DNA of 64,000 bases. Origin: Capsicum annuum (taxonomy: Eukaryota; Streptophyta; Magnoliopsida; Solanales; Solanaceae). The stretch is taken from assembly GCF_002878395.1 (NCBI RefSeq), contig NC_061120.1, forward strand, positions 115,809,293 through 115,873,292. Reading direction: 5' to 3'. The position numbers were made by a program, and so were the translations under genes. Numbering within the stretch: the stretch's first letter is position 1; the number at the start of each line of letters is the position of its first letter. The notes under the pieces are model-generated. The model was not told the DNA's origin. It saw only the letters and a program-made list of their open reading frames with translations, and did no database searches. This document shows positions 11,873-23,666 of this stretch, in pieces.

Positions 11873-13100
11873 TGTAAGGCCCCGTAAAATATCGACTATT
11901 TTATTTTTTATCCTCCCACGTGTGTATTGTCATTTGTGACTTGAATTATGATAAAGGGTGTTAAACGGGTAATTTGGAAAAGTTTGAAAATTTTTGGAAG
12001 GGGTTAGAGGTCATTTTGGGAGCCCGAGATAGTGAGGGTCCGCAATATTGGTGTGCCACGGGCGTTAGCCTCCGTGATATTGACATGGCACGGAATCTAC
12101 CCTCCGCGATAGTAGTGTGCCATGCTGATGTTTTAATTTCATCCAAATTTTATTTTATACACTTGGGGTGAGGGGATTTTGGTCTTTTTCTTACTTGCAT
12201 GGCCTTATAACGTAAAATAACTCCATTCCCTTAAGTTTTCAAAGATCAAATCATTCTCCTTTTCTCTCAAACTCAAAACCCAAGAACATTCAAGGGTTTT
12301 ACAGTGAATTCTTCATCTGTGCTCCAAACTTCAAACTGTCTTTAATTTCTTGTGTATTTCAAGCATGTATCTCATTCCGACTCTTTAATTTCACATTCTG
12401 ACACTTATTTGATCATTATCCATGTGTTTTAAATTGACGATTTGAACGGGTTGAGGGGTTTTGATTAGTATCACTTGAACTACTTTTTTCAGGATTTAAA
12501 TTGATGATTTAAGTTTTAAATTGATGTTTTTTATACTGAATGGGTGCATTGTTATGGGAAATGGAATTGGGACCATGGGTTTACCCAAATTGAGTACTTT
12601 TTAGCTTGGTAATGGCATTAACCCAACCCACTTTGTGATTTGATTTTTGGACATGGATAATTGCATAATTCAACTTGTTTGTGAACCCATTGCATGGCAT
12701 TAATGGATAAATGGTTAGAATGGATTTGGAAGGCCCTTGGTAGCCATGGTTTGGATTTTAAATATAACTTAAGAGTCAATTTGGTTTTTTGGATTAGTTT
12801 GGCATTAATATATTAGCTTGCAAGCAGAATGGTATGACGATACCAAGTAGTAAATGCCTTAATAAAAGACTCCTGGGTTAATGGTTGGTTTTATGTGCAA
12901 ATTATTTTAAATTGGGCTTAAAATGAATTGTGTATATTCCCTTGATGATGTAGTCACGAAGGGACTAACACTACAAAACACGTTTACCAGCGTGTGGGTC
13001 TAAATGACCGTGTGCTTGATTTACACATTGTATTTTGAAATTACTAGAGCCTATGTGTCTTTATCCCTTCCTTCAAATTCCTTGTTCGTACGACTAACAT
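11873..13100 (+). mobile_element. Gypsy X, 3' LTR (3'-truncated)
   Basis: Starts TGTAAGGCCCCGT after the polypurine tract and matches 3891-4990 of the 5' LTR. It stops at GACTAACAT (13100), where a new LTR begins TGTAAGACCCC; the 5' LTR continues past this point (GCTAACACGTGGTAGGG). The missing 660 bp or so do not reappear downstream of the intruding element. Confidence 0.7.
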
Positions 13101-14246
13101 TGTAAGACCCCATAAATTTCTCTCATAGTTAGAGCCTTAGAGCATATCAAGTGAAGCATAAATACAATCCAAAAAGGTTGAGAAGTGTCTTCCCAAGTGA
13201 GAAATATTTTGAGTCATGTAGAGCATTGAATAAGCTTTCCATCGATACAAATTTCGTCAAAATCCAGCATCGGACAAGGAAGTTATGGTCGTTTTACTGA
13301 AAGAGTTGGAACCACCCAGGTCCGACAGCCGGGTTGACGGACCATCGAGCTTGCGATGGACCATCATCTAGACCATCGCAACCAAGGCAGTGACGCCCAA
13401 GTGTGACGGCTAGGATGACAAACTGTCAAGGCTGCGACGAACCATCGTTGAGATCATCACATGCAATATACGGTCTGACAGACCATCGGGTTTGAAATGG
13501 ACCATCGCCCAGACCGTCACCCCTAGGCAGTGTATCATTTTCCAGGCTAATGTGCGATGGACGATCCGACAGACTATCAAACTAAGCGACGAACTCAGTT
13601 TTTAAATGGCTTTTTGGTCATTTTTCCACTCTTTTCAGCCCTTATTTATATTCGATCAAGGCTCACAACTTCATTTCTCATCTTGTACATCAAAAACTAG
13701 GGTTACAAAATCAAAACTCTTCTTTCTTCTTCAAGAACAATCAAGAGAGATCAAGAGAAATCAAGAATCTCTCCAAGAGCCTTCAAGGAAGAAGTTTCCC
13801 CAAGGTATATAGATGTTGATTCTTGGGTCCCTTTCATCCAAGAAGCTCAAAAACCCTTTTCTAAAATTCAACGATCTTATTCTTATGGGTTTTCATGATT
13901 CATGTGTGTTGAAATTGATGTTCATACTATTATTTAGTTTTGATTCATGTTTGTTTGCAAGGTTTTCAAGCTTTGACCCTAGTATGTGATATTCATGTGA
14001 TGTTTATGATAAACCCTCTTCAAGTTACTTGTTATGTGATATGTCCATGTCAATTAGGTGTAGAAATTGTTGAATAAGCAAAGTATGCTCCCCATATGTT
14101 TGATAAAATGCTTATATGAAAGAATTAGAACCATTATAGCATGTTGACTAGAAATCCCCAATTGTGTGTAAGCCCATGCATGTCAAGTGTTTGTTGAAAA
14201 GCCTTAGTGAATAAATTGTGACATGATAGCATGAAATTCCCTAATT
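13101..14246 (+). mobile_element. Gypsy LTR Z, first part
   Basis: Begins TGTAAGACCCCATAAATT, a start resembling that of LTR X. It contains an array of GGACCATCG/GACGGACCATC-like motifs (13320-13580), then TATA-type and leader-like sequence (TTATTTATATTCGATCAAGG). It is interrupted by solo LTR V. No gag or pol belonging to Z is present. Confidence 0.55.
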
Positions 14247-14251
14247 ATGTT

Positions 14252-15758
14252 TGATGATAGGCGAAATTACGCGCCTATATCAATATATTTTGCCCATATT
14301 TTAGCCTAGTTTCGAGAACTAATTATCTATTTCGTACACTTTTAGTCCTTTTTCCTGTAAATGAGCTAACAAATGTGATTAGGAAAGTTTCAGGTATAAA
14401 TGATGCAAAATACAGCAATTTATGGCTTACTTGACGCAAAAGAAAGCTCACAAACGAGATGGAAAGGAGCTGGACGCATAAAGGACTAAATCTGCTGCAT
14501 GGAAAATCTGTCCCGGGCTAAAACAGCATTTCTGAAGACTTTGGGACTTACAGACACAAAGCTGGATTTTTGCCATAATACATTAACCTAGTGCAATTAG
14601 GTTATGTGTTTCATCATTCTATTTGGATTATAATTTTGTAACCTTACCCTAGTACAATTGGGTCAAGGATTTCATTAGTATATTAGGATTTGGTTATTTA
14701 TTTTATTAGTTTAGTAGGAGTAGGATAGGAGTATTATAAATACCCTATCATGTTAGAGATTTTCAAGAAGGAGAAGAAGGAAGAGGGGGAGACATTCTGA
14801 CAATTCATTCATCTCCTTACAATTAAGACATCTTCCTACAACCCATTCTCAATTCTTCATTCTTCTACTCTTAAATTCCACAACAAGAGAATCGTTACTT
14901 GCTACGGAATCACTAAAACCACACGCCAAACACCTACTATTCACGCCATCCACCATGCAAAACGTGATATCCTTCGCATTCATGGGTAACTAAATCTCTT
15001 AGTTGGGGTTATGGAAGCCGAATGAGTTACTATCTATAGCTATGAGTTTGTGAGTTCAAGACAAGTATATTGCTTATATCATTATTCTCTTCATCTTAAA
15101 TCTACATTCTTTGCGGTTCAAACACAAGAACACGCCATTCTAACATCTAACCTGTTCGAGAGAAAGGTTATTTGTCTAGAAAAGAAGACGCATAGACCAA
15201 CGCCAGTCTAACATCTGACTTGTTCGAGAGAAAAGTTATTTGTCTGGAAAAGAGATAATGTCAAGGTAGTAGGACACCCTTTCCTATTAAAAAGCTAGTG
15301 CCGTACCTGGACTAACTTCTTGGAGAATTCGTACCGTTAGTCACGCTTTAAGCTCGAGAGAGTTAAAGTGAAATAGTCCTTGTTTAGGTCGAGAGACGCT
15401 TGGATTTACCATCGACTACAATTCTCTATAAGCAATTACATGTCAAGACTCTACACACTCATAGCCAATAGAGACGTATACCTCAGAAGGTGGACATAAC
15501 CCCAACGCCTCAATTCTCATTGTTTACAACACACGTGACAATCTCTCTTTATTTTGCTATTTTCAGTTCTTACCTTCTTGTTTTGGTTACATACTACAAT
15601 CCCCCCTTTCCTACGAGACTTGCACTAAAAGTCTAGTAATTTCTCTTGCTTGTTGGCCAAGCTATTCTCTGTGGGATCGATACCCAACCCAGGTTGGGTT
15701 CTATATTTGCTAACGACCGCTTTACACTCCCACGAGAGCTGTAGATTGAGCGTTATCA
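14252..15758. mobile_element. Solo LTR V nested in LTR Z
   Basis: A 1507 bp block running from TGATGATAGGCGAAATTACG to TTGAGCGTTATCA, with the short terminal inverted repeat TGAT/ATCA. It is flanked by perfect 5 bp target duplications ATGTT (14247-14251 and 15759-15763). There is no internal coding region, so it is a solo LTR produced by LTR-LTR recombination. Its 3' end resembles the remnant ending at 1168. The family is probably gypsy (Athila/Tat-like), which I cannot settle by eye. Confidence 0.75.
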
Positions 15759-15763
15759 ATGTT

Positions 15764-17095
15764 CTCCTTGATACATGCTAAGACTTTAATACATGCCAAG
15801 TGTTTGATGCAAGACCTTGTTGGATGGAGTATGATCCAATAGCATGTCCCCCTATGTTATTACATGTTTAGGATTCCTAAATGCTTGAAGTGATGCATGA
15901 TTTTGATGATGAATGATTGTCTATGGTCTTGATTATTCAAGAATAGTTATGTTTTACTTTTATGTTATCAAGTCCTGGGGTATTTATACCCGACAATTTA
16001 GCTGTTGTCTAGAGCCCGTGTCAGTTTTCACGATAATTCTAGTCGAGCCATGATTCTCAGAGCTCAGCCAGTTATAGAACTCTATATTTTCAGACAGAGA
16101 CAAAATTTAAGAAATCTCAGTAATCTCTGTAATCGCTGTAATCTCAGTATCGCTAGTAATCTAGCCTTAGTTTTGTACCCAGCTCAGATCTAGTAGTATT
16201 CAAGTGTTCAGTTCTGACATTTGTAGTAATCGAGTACTCTATTCAAAGCTCAGTGTCATTCAGTTAGATAATGAGAGTCAGTAGTATTTCATCAGATACG
16301 GAACCAAGTGAATTCAGCTTAACTTAGTCAGATCATTCGAGAAACATGAGTATCAAATTCAGCTTAGTTTGTGTTTGGTTAAGAAGTAGTTCAAAGTCTT
16401 TCAGTTGGGAGTATGAGCTAGCACCGAGTGAGGGCAGGGATGGTAGATCCCTGCCAGAGAGGCAGAGTCGTTAGGAATAATCCTAAACTCCAGAACTGCA
16501 TAGCCAGTGCAGGATGCAGGAGTCACCCATCAGGAAAGGCTAGTCACCCGTCAGATAGGCTTGACTATTATATGCCTTAGGCTTGACTTCATGCGAAGGT
16601 CACCCATCAGATAGGCTTAACTAGAGAGGTCTTTACCCATGGCACGGTATTGACACCCTTCCAGCTGGGGTTATAGGTTGGACCCCACTAGTTAAGATTT
16701 GAGGCATGTCGGTTAAGTGACTACTTCCCACAGTTACAATTTTAGTATTAATCTTCAGAAATCAGGACTATCAGATACAGTCATCTATCTCAGTGAGGAA
16801 CTTAAATAGTTCCATTGATTCATGGACCACCTGTCAGATAGTCTTGGTCCTATATAAAGTTATTCAGTATCAGATCTAGAGATCACCCGTCAGATAGGCT
16901 TGATCTCAGTCTCATATTCAGCTGAGTAATCTCATTATCATATCTAGAGATCACCCGTCAGATAGGCTTGATCTCAGTCTCAGATTCAGTTGAGTATTCT
17001 TGTTATCAGATCTAGAGATCACCCATCAGATAGGCTTAATCTCAGTCTCAGATTTATTAATCTCAGTCTCAGATTTATAAAATTTACTCGTTAGA
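15764..17095 (+). mobile_element. Gypsy LTR Z, second part with tandem motif array
   Basis: Continuation of Z after V. From about 16500 to 17060 a motif TCACCCGTCAGATAGGCTT recurs at least seven times, with spacers that become a 65-70 bp period near 16870-17050 (AGATCTAGAGATCACCCGTC). The right border, where copia W gag resumes, lies between 17060 and 17105. Confidence 0.5.
16505..17060 (+). repeat. Tandem repeat array in LTR Z
   Basis: Recurring core CACCCGTCAGATAGGCTT with variants (CACCCATCAGATAGGCTT, CACCTGTCAGATAGTCTT). Spacing is irregular at first and then about 65-70 bp. Plant gypsy LTRs often carry such subrepeats. Confidence 0.7.
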
Positions 17096-17099
17096 AAGT

Positions 17100-17995
17100 C
17101 TATCCACTTTGAGTTTGATTTTGCCTGCAATTTCTCATAATGTGTCCATACATCTTTTAATATTTACATTGAATAGAAGACATCTTTAATTTCTACCAAT
17201 AATTCTTCTCTAGGTGGTTTGTCTTCTTACAAATACCACAAGGTGGAAAATTTTCTTTTCTCAACGTTTTGCCTTGGTATCCACCAGATTTTACCTCTTT
17301 AGAGTGATCTAACGAGACTTTTCTCCCTTCCTTTTATTGCTTGAATTTATGCCTTACTTGAAAGGCATCTTCGACTATCCCTTCACTTCTCATAGTTATC
17401 CGTTGCTCTTGAACTTGCAACTTGGAGATTAATTCATCTATTGAAAGACTAGCCAAGTGACACGACTCTTCAATAGCTGAGTTTTTTTAACTCGAACTTG
17501 TTTGAAAGGCTGATTGAAATCTTTTCAACAACTTTCTAATCCGAAAATTTTTCACCAAGTATTCTTATCTGGTTCACAATCTCTATTAGTTTTGAAGAAT
17601 ATTCTTCACACTATCTGTGTCCTTCATCTTCAAAAGTTCAAACTCCCTCTTCAAAGTTAAGACCTTGACAGACTTCACTTTGTTTCTGCCTTCTAACTCC
17701 TCCTTTAACTTATTCCAAACCTCTTTGTCTATTTCACAAGCCATAATACTTCTAAATATCACTTTTATAAGACTTGAATGTATGCAAGTGAGAGCTCTTA
17801 TAGATCTTGTCACCAACTCATCACATTTTTTTATTTTTTTTAGAGTTGCATTAACTCTTAAAGACTGGACAATAGGTTCTCCCATCTCAACAATTTTCCA
17901 CAAGTTAAAAGCCTTTAAATAAGCCTTCATCTTGATAGGTTGGCTGACTTTCAGGTGCCATGACTTTCCAGCAAGCAAATTCAAGACTAATCAGA
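17100..17995 (-). pseudogene. Copia element W gag (UBN2-type) with zinc knuckles, decayed
   Basis: On the minus strand, 17984-17586 is open for 132 residues typical of the copia gag domain (start MNLLAGKSWHLKVSQPIKMK, then AYLKAFNLWKIVEMGEPI, later ACEIDKEVWNKLKEELEG and LKREFELLKMKDTDSV). Farther along, 17100-17280 encodes two decayed CCHC knuckles (CGICKKTNHLEKN with the final Cys lost, and a YGHIMRNC half). The sequence ends at the Z junction. This is the 5' half of the element whose 3' half lies at 2570-3890; protease, integrase and most of RT are absent from both halves. Confidence 0.75.
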
Positions 17996-18045
17996 AACTT
18001 GATGAGCCAATCAATAATATTTGATTAAGATCCATTAGAAAAAGA

Positions 18046-18057
18046 GCTCTGATACTA
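18046..18057 (-). other. Primer-binding site of copia W
   Basis: Minus-strand TAGTATCAGAGC, one base off the usual TGGTATCAGAGC. It sits between gag and the LTR at 18062, as expected for the 5' end of a minus-strand element. Confidence 0.6.
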
Positions 18058-18061
18058 TTTT

Positions 18062-18210
18062 AGAACAAAAGGAAAAAGAAGTGTAAAGCTACAGGGAGGA
18101 ATGATAAAGCAATTGCAACTATAAATAGCTACAAAAAGCATAGAGACAAAGAAAAAAGTGAAGGTTTTTTGAGTTCTATTTTAATCTTTAGATTATTATT
18201 TTAGAAGCTT

Positions 18211-18249
<39 letters not shown>

Positions 18250-18396
18250 TGTGTGTGTGTATGAGGATTTCAATCTCTAACTAAACTAAGTACATATGTG
18301 GCTCATTAACCATTACTTATTTTAAACTAAAAAGATTTGTCTACTATGAAATATCTATTATCTAAGTTTTCCTAGAGAAATCTTAATTTCCTAACA
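18062..18396 (-). mobile_element. Copia element W, 5' LTR (right copy)
   Basis: Partner of 2570-2884 (see shared blocks there). On the minus strand it opens TGTTAGGAAATTAAG. It contains a (TA)n(GT)n microsatellite that the left copy lacks, where the sequence is CAATACATATAAATACATTG, so the microsatellite expanded after insertion. Confidence 0.7.
18212..18261. repeat. (TA)n(GT)n microsatellite
   Basis: An uninterrupted run of TA dinucleotides of about 34 bp passes into about 14 bp of GT. It lies inside the right-hand copia W LTR. Confidence 0.9.
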
Positions 18397-19465
18397 ATTT
18401 TAGATGAATTTTTTTTTTGCTAGAGAACATACAAGTGCTCTTGAGATAATATGTGTGTATATATATATATAATATTAAAAGTGTGAAAACCCTTAGAAAA
18501 GTAATTTGAACTTTTTGTCCTTCATTAAAAGACTCTGAAATAGATAAAATCATCTTTTTTACTGTTTTGCTCAAATTATTATTTAATTATTTTAATAATA
18601 TTAACTGTAATATTAAATCCTAAAATATATATATAGAAAGATAAATTAAAAGTCATAATATATGGTAATAAGAAAATTTACTGTAAGAAGAATTAAAAAA
18701 AAAACTCCTAAGTTTTAGGAATCTACAGTGTGCATGATTTTTTTAATTTTATTTTTTTAAAATAAGACAATGAAGTCTACAAATAACTTAAAAAACGTAC
18801 AACAAACTGATAAGGAAAAAAATATTTGTATTAGTTTAGTGTTTTGGAAATCATATTCTTCTAAAATTGATAGATATTTATGAGGAAAAAATATAAATTT
18901 ACCATATTTAGATAATTTCTTTCTTGAAAAAGGAGGGATTTTTATAAACTAAGAATCCTTCTACAACAATATAATAACATCTTCAACGAACATATAGAAC
19001 AAGATTTTTACTTTTGGTCTTACATCATTCTTCATTGTTTAATTTATAATTATTTTTTACGTCAAGACATATTTTTATAATATTTAATTTATTTTAAAGT
19101 GCATTGATTTTGTAGGTATCTTGAAGATGAATGATGATGATAATATATATAGAGACAATTGATGATTCGAATTTTAAAAGCTGATTAATTTTGCATGAAA
19201 TTTTTAGTTTTGAATGATATAAATTATTGTATCTACTCATTCTTATTCTTTTTAGGTAACGATCTTTTCTTTGTCTTCTTTTATGATATTTAGTTTATCA
19301 AACTTTACAAAAAAGAAAAAAAATAGTATGAGGAAAGGCCTAACTAACTCTAGCTTCTTGATTTTTTGGAAGATTTTTAATCAATAGTTTGTAGGTTTCT
19401 TACCGTAAAAGTTACAATGATGCAACAAAGGAACACAACAAGAGACAAAGAAGAGAATGAGCGAA

Positions 19466-19592
19466 TGTTTCTCCAAAAGTATTCATAGTAAGAAAGAGTT
19501 GATAAGTGTTTCTCCAAAAGTATTTGTTTCTCCAAAAATATTCACAGTGAGGAAGAGCTGATAAGTCCTTTTCCAAAAGTAGTCATGATGGA
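19466..19592 (+). repeat. Degenerate short tandem repeat
   Basis: TTTCTCCAAAAGTATTC recurs three to four times. Two of the copies are followed by a TAGTAAGAAAGAGTTGATAAG-like stretch. The unit is about 40 bp with internal deletions. No coding meaning is apparent. Confidence 0.6.
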
Positions 19593-20084
19593 GTAAAAAT
19601 TCAAGGTTCAGTAGAATCCTTGGATTTATTTGGCTGGACGTACAAAGTACGAGATTTGACTAAATTAAACTCACTATTTGAGATTAGTTTTTTGTTGTAA
19701 TAATATTTGGAAGGTGTGATTGAAAATACTAATTATCATATGGGAATAATTTCTATTTTGGCTAAATTTTTCATGTTATATGTATTTAACATTACTTGAA
19801 TTAAGAAGTAATGATTGATAGATGTTGCCACAAACATAAGTTACAGATGTTAAGCATTATGTTTCAGTTCATGTTAAATATGTGTTAGCATTAGAATCAT
19901 ACGAACTACAAACTCTTGAGATGTTCGTCTTAATTTATGCAATTATTTTGCTAATTTGCATAACCGAGAATCGAATCACTATCTAAATGAAATTAAATTT
20001 AAAATTTTGCATCTGAAATTAATCATTTTTTTCATAGTATGGAATGTCATCAAAATCCATCTGAAACACTCCAAAGAATTATTC

Positions 20085-20302
20085 CCTTCATCTCAAAATA
20101 AGTGTAATCTTAGTAAAAGTCACATCCATTAAGACATTAATATACAAAATATGTAGCTTATTAACAATTTCTATTTAATAAATGTTTCTTGCAAATTGAC
20201 CACTATTAAAAAGTGGAGTTTACGAGAATAGTTGAAAAAACATACTATAAATTTTATTCTTGAATTTCTAAGATGACACTTATTTTAAACTAAATTCTTT
20301 GA
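20085..20302. mobile_element. Eroded Stowaway-like MITE
   Basis: The left end TTCCCTTCATCTCAAAATAAGT and right end ACACTTATTTTAAACTAAATTC are imperfect inverted repeats resembling Stowaway CTCCCTCCGTCTCAAAATAAGT ends. The target dinucleotide is unclear. Confidence 0.4.
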
Positions 20303-20748
20303 TAAAGTTATATTTTTTTTTATATGAAGAAAATATTCTTAAATTTCTACACGAGAGGTCATGTTCAAGATAACCTCCTTATTTTCCTTTAATAGTGATT
20401 AGGTTAAAAAGAAACTCTAACATTAGTTTTCAGTTTTTCTAAAGATCTAAGTTATAGCTTCAAATCAATGGATTGCACGTTATCATTAATATTTTATTTT
20501 ATACCGTACATAATATATTTTTTTAAATATAATTATTAAACATATTTCAATATATTGTTATAGAGAGATAATTTTATAAACAGTCTACCACTATAATAAA
20601 CATCAATGTTGTTATAGGTAGAATTTCGTTATAGAGAAGTAACATATAATATGAAAAATCTGTTTCGAAGAAAATAAGGTCGCTATAGTGAAATATCGTT
20701 ATAACCAGGGTTTGTTATAAAGAGGTCTAACTGTCTATATATTATTAA

Positions 20749-21043
20749 GAGAAAAAGATTAGAAATATACCTAAACTTTGGTGAAATTTATTGTAACATG
20801 CCTCAAATTTGTGAGGGTCCTATGAGCACCCTGGAATATTTATTCCTGCAAAGGTCCTATTCAGATCCTGACGTGCTCAATATGCGTGATTCACACAGTG
20901 GTCCTGCTGGCAAATATATGCCATAAAAATACGATAATAAATAGTCAGGAAAAAGGGGGGGAGGGGGTCATAGAACCCCACAAAGTTGAGGCATGTTAGA
21001 GAAAATTTCTCCAAAGTTTAGGTATATTTCGGACATTTTCTAC
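20749..21043. mobile_element. MULE-type MITE with 9 bp target duplication
   Basis: A 295 bp element with long terminal inverted repeats: GAAATATACCTAAACTTTGG at the left, and its complement CCAAAGTTTAGGTATATTTC at the right, extending about 55 bp with mismatches. It is flanked by identical 9 bp TATTATTAA (20740-20748 and 21044-21052). Long TIRs plus a 9 bp duplication are characteristic of Mutator-like elements. A G-run (about 20950-20970) lies inside. Confidence 0.7.
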
Positions 21044-21156
21044 TATTATTAAAGTTATCTATTCATTGATTTGAATATAATAAGGTTGTTCATTTTATAC
21101 ATGCAATTTTCTTTTTTAACGTTGAATACACATGCAACGCACGTATCCTAAACTAG

Positions 21157-23145
21157 TATAGAAAAAGAATGTCTACAATTCTATTTAAGTAGTTATTTGA
21201 TATACTTCGATGGCTATTATTATTATTTTCTTCTTTATTGATATACTTCGATGGCTATTATTATTATTATTATTATTATTATTTGGATATAGGCTCCAAT
21301 TGCTATCACACATACAAAATATGATCAAAAACTCTTTCCAAAGGTAATTTTAGTTTCTATTGTCAATTAAAATAACTTTCTCTAATAAATGATGTTTTGC
21401 AACTTACAAGCATGTTTTTTCATTCAAAATTGGGATCCTTTCTGCTATGTATCTTTTTTTCATTTTTCTCTGTATATAAGTCAAAGTTAGAATCTTTCCA
21501 TGAATTTATTTATTTTAAATTTAATTGATATTTTCAATAATTTTACTTTTTGTATATTCTTTTATTAATTGACTCGAGGTGTACATGTAGAACACATTTC
21601 AAGCATTTAAAAATAAATATATAATTATGACACTAATATCTTATATGTACTAAATCTTTTATATTCATTGTTTACAGAAAGTAAATCTATATTTTTGGTA
21701 AGTAATACCTTTGTAATATAAAAAGTAAATATATGTAAACATGGCTAATCATAATTATCCCTTTTAATACAGTTAATTTTACTTATTTTTTTCTTGCATT
21801 AATTCAGAAACTGATAACTTATTTAAATACAGAAAGTTGTCTATTGGTTCATTGAATGAAGAAAAGTTGAAGGATCCAGAAAAGTTTGAAGCAGCAAAAG
21901 ATGAGAAGATACTTTAGAGATACAAAGTTTTTTGTGGCAATGTATAATGTTTTTTTTTTATACTTTTTGAAACTTTTTTCTATCAATTTTTGGTTAATTT
22001 TTTGTAACAAAAATTTCATCTTTATTTTTATATAGGTGAAAGCTGAAGCAATCAAGATTGAAAGATATGATGAATCCATACAAGGTGAAAGTTGAAGCAA
22101 TCAGTTATATGAGTTATTTTTAAAAAAAAAATAAAAAATCAAAGAAGGTCATTTTATTTAAATAAAAGATAACATACAAAGTTGAAATAAAAAAGTAAAA
22201 CGGACAAACGCCGACAAAAAGATAAAAATATGTGAGTTTATATTGGAATCCATATTATTTTAGTATTGATAGATAATTATGAAATTAAAATAAAAATTTA
22301 TTATATTTAGATAATTTCCTTTTTAAGAAAAATGTTTTGGACTTCTAAATCAATTAGAATTTTATTTTATATATATAAAAAGAATTTCTATAATTTTATT
22401 TAAATAATATGTTGATCAAAATTTAACAAAGAAAAGTCACCACTTATTCTACTATACTTTTCTTCTTATTTTGATTATGGCTGAAGTCATATTCTTTCAT
22501 TCATTATCATCAGTGATAAATTTAAAGATTGTATATGAATTATATGTAAACAATAATTGAGAATGGCTTATCTCTTTTTAATAATTTCTTGTGTTTATTG
22601 AACAAGACAAGTTTGTTGCTGCCGAATGAAGTAGCTGTAAAAATTAAATGTTTATCTTACCTAGAAATTAAAATTTATATTACGAGAACGATGAGGCTAT
22701 TTTTGGTTGCCACAAGTTTTAATCCTTTCAACAGTATTGCATAGTATTTATGCAATTTTTTAAGGTAATAAGATATATATTGGGTTAAAAAGAAAAGAGC
22801 ACTTTGCACTCCTTTTGATTTTGGAGTCTTTATTTGTTTATTATTTTAATTTTCAATTTGAACTACATCCAAATTTATCTTGAATTCTTTTCTATGTTGA
22901 GTTATGAATACAAAGACTTCTATGATAACAGTTTGGGGGTGCTCATCGGTTGATTTATAATTTAATTTTATGTATTATCGATCGTTTTATTAGTTTTTAA
23001 TGTCTAAACATACTAAATCGATAACCACCACTTGGTGGGATATACTGCATATGTTGTTGTAATAAATTGATAACTAAATCAATAAGATATTTCGTACTAA
23101 TTTGAGTCCTTAAGAGTTAGATTTTTGAGTTAATCGATAAAAAAG
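21157..23145. other. AT-rich noncoding region
   Basis: No convincing gene. It contains an (ATT)n microsatellite near 21255-21282 and the exon-like block described at 21842-22104. It probably consists of old, unrecognisable repeat sequence. Confidence 0.4.
21842..22104 (+). pseudogene. Possible captured gene fragment (two exon-like pieces)
   Basis: In an otherwise AT-rich stretch, a plus-strand frame reads SIGSLNEEKLKDPEKFEAAK then DEKIL, a stop, and RYKVFCGN. A GT at 21951 and a TATATAG at about 22036 could bound an intron, after which VKAEAIKIERYDESIQGES follows. The charged composition is unlike the surroundings. I do not recognise a family, and the stops make it at best a pseudogene fragment, perhaps carried by a Helitron. 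Confidence 0.25.
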
Positions 23146-23290
23146 TGCTCATATATATACACGATATGAAAATGCTCATATAGTCAAAGACTATGATATT
23201 GATTTATACAAAAGTAATTTGATATTACGTTTATGCAGTATAATTTTGTACTAATTTTATTTTTATTTTATAGATTTAATTATTACTTAA

Positions 23291-23325
23291 CGTGACACAT
23301 GTGCAAAGCACGTACTCTTGACTAG
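23291..23325 (+). mobile_element. Helitron-like 3' terminus (copy 1)
   Basis: CACATGTGCAAAGCACGTAC forms a GTGC-AAA-GCAC hairpin, followed about ten bases later by terminal CTAG and a target T. This is the Helitron 3' end arrangement. The matching 5' end was not identified. Confidence 0.5.
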
Positions 23326-23631
23326 TACATATACATATACATATATATATATACATATATATACATATATGTATATATGTATATGTATTATACTTCCTCT
23401 CACTAGAAAATAAATAAGAAACCTATTTGATTTTCAAGAAAACAATTTCCGTAGAAAATATCTTTTTTCATGCCAAAACACCCTAAATCCCTTAATAGAT
23501 GTGCACAAAATTTTCTGGCTTTCATTTGCCTTGAAAATTAGAGATTATAATAGTGTGCTCATATATATACACGATATGAAAATGCTCATATAGTGAAAGA
23601 CTATGATATACATATACATATTATTACTTAA

Positions 23632-23666
23632 CGTGACACATGTGCAAAGCACGTATTCTTGACTAG
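23632..23666 (+). mobile_element. Helitron-like 3' terminus (copy 2)
   Basis: Same hairpin and CTAG-T terminus as at 23291-23325, one base different (ACGTATTCTTG). It is part of the duplicated block rather than an independent insertion. Confidence 0.5.

Larger units (their letters stand above)
18454..21156 (+). mobile_element. Putative Helitron-like element
   Basis: The left end contains TTAAAAGTGTGAAAACCCTTAG, a sequence shared with 52990-53030 and 55185 and resembling the 5' region of plant Helitrons. The right end is ATGCAACGCACGTATCCTAAACTAG followed by T, with a short hairpin (TGC/GCA) before a terminal CTAG, as in Helitron 3' ends. The pairing of these ends is inference; no Rep/helicase is visible. 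A MULE-type MITE lies near its 3' end. The remainder is AT-rich noncoding DNA. Confidence 0.4.

Noticed and set aside
16505..17060. CRISPR-like regular repeats
   Set aside because: Eukaryotic LTR subrepeats; spacers are themselves repetitive and there are no cas genes.
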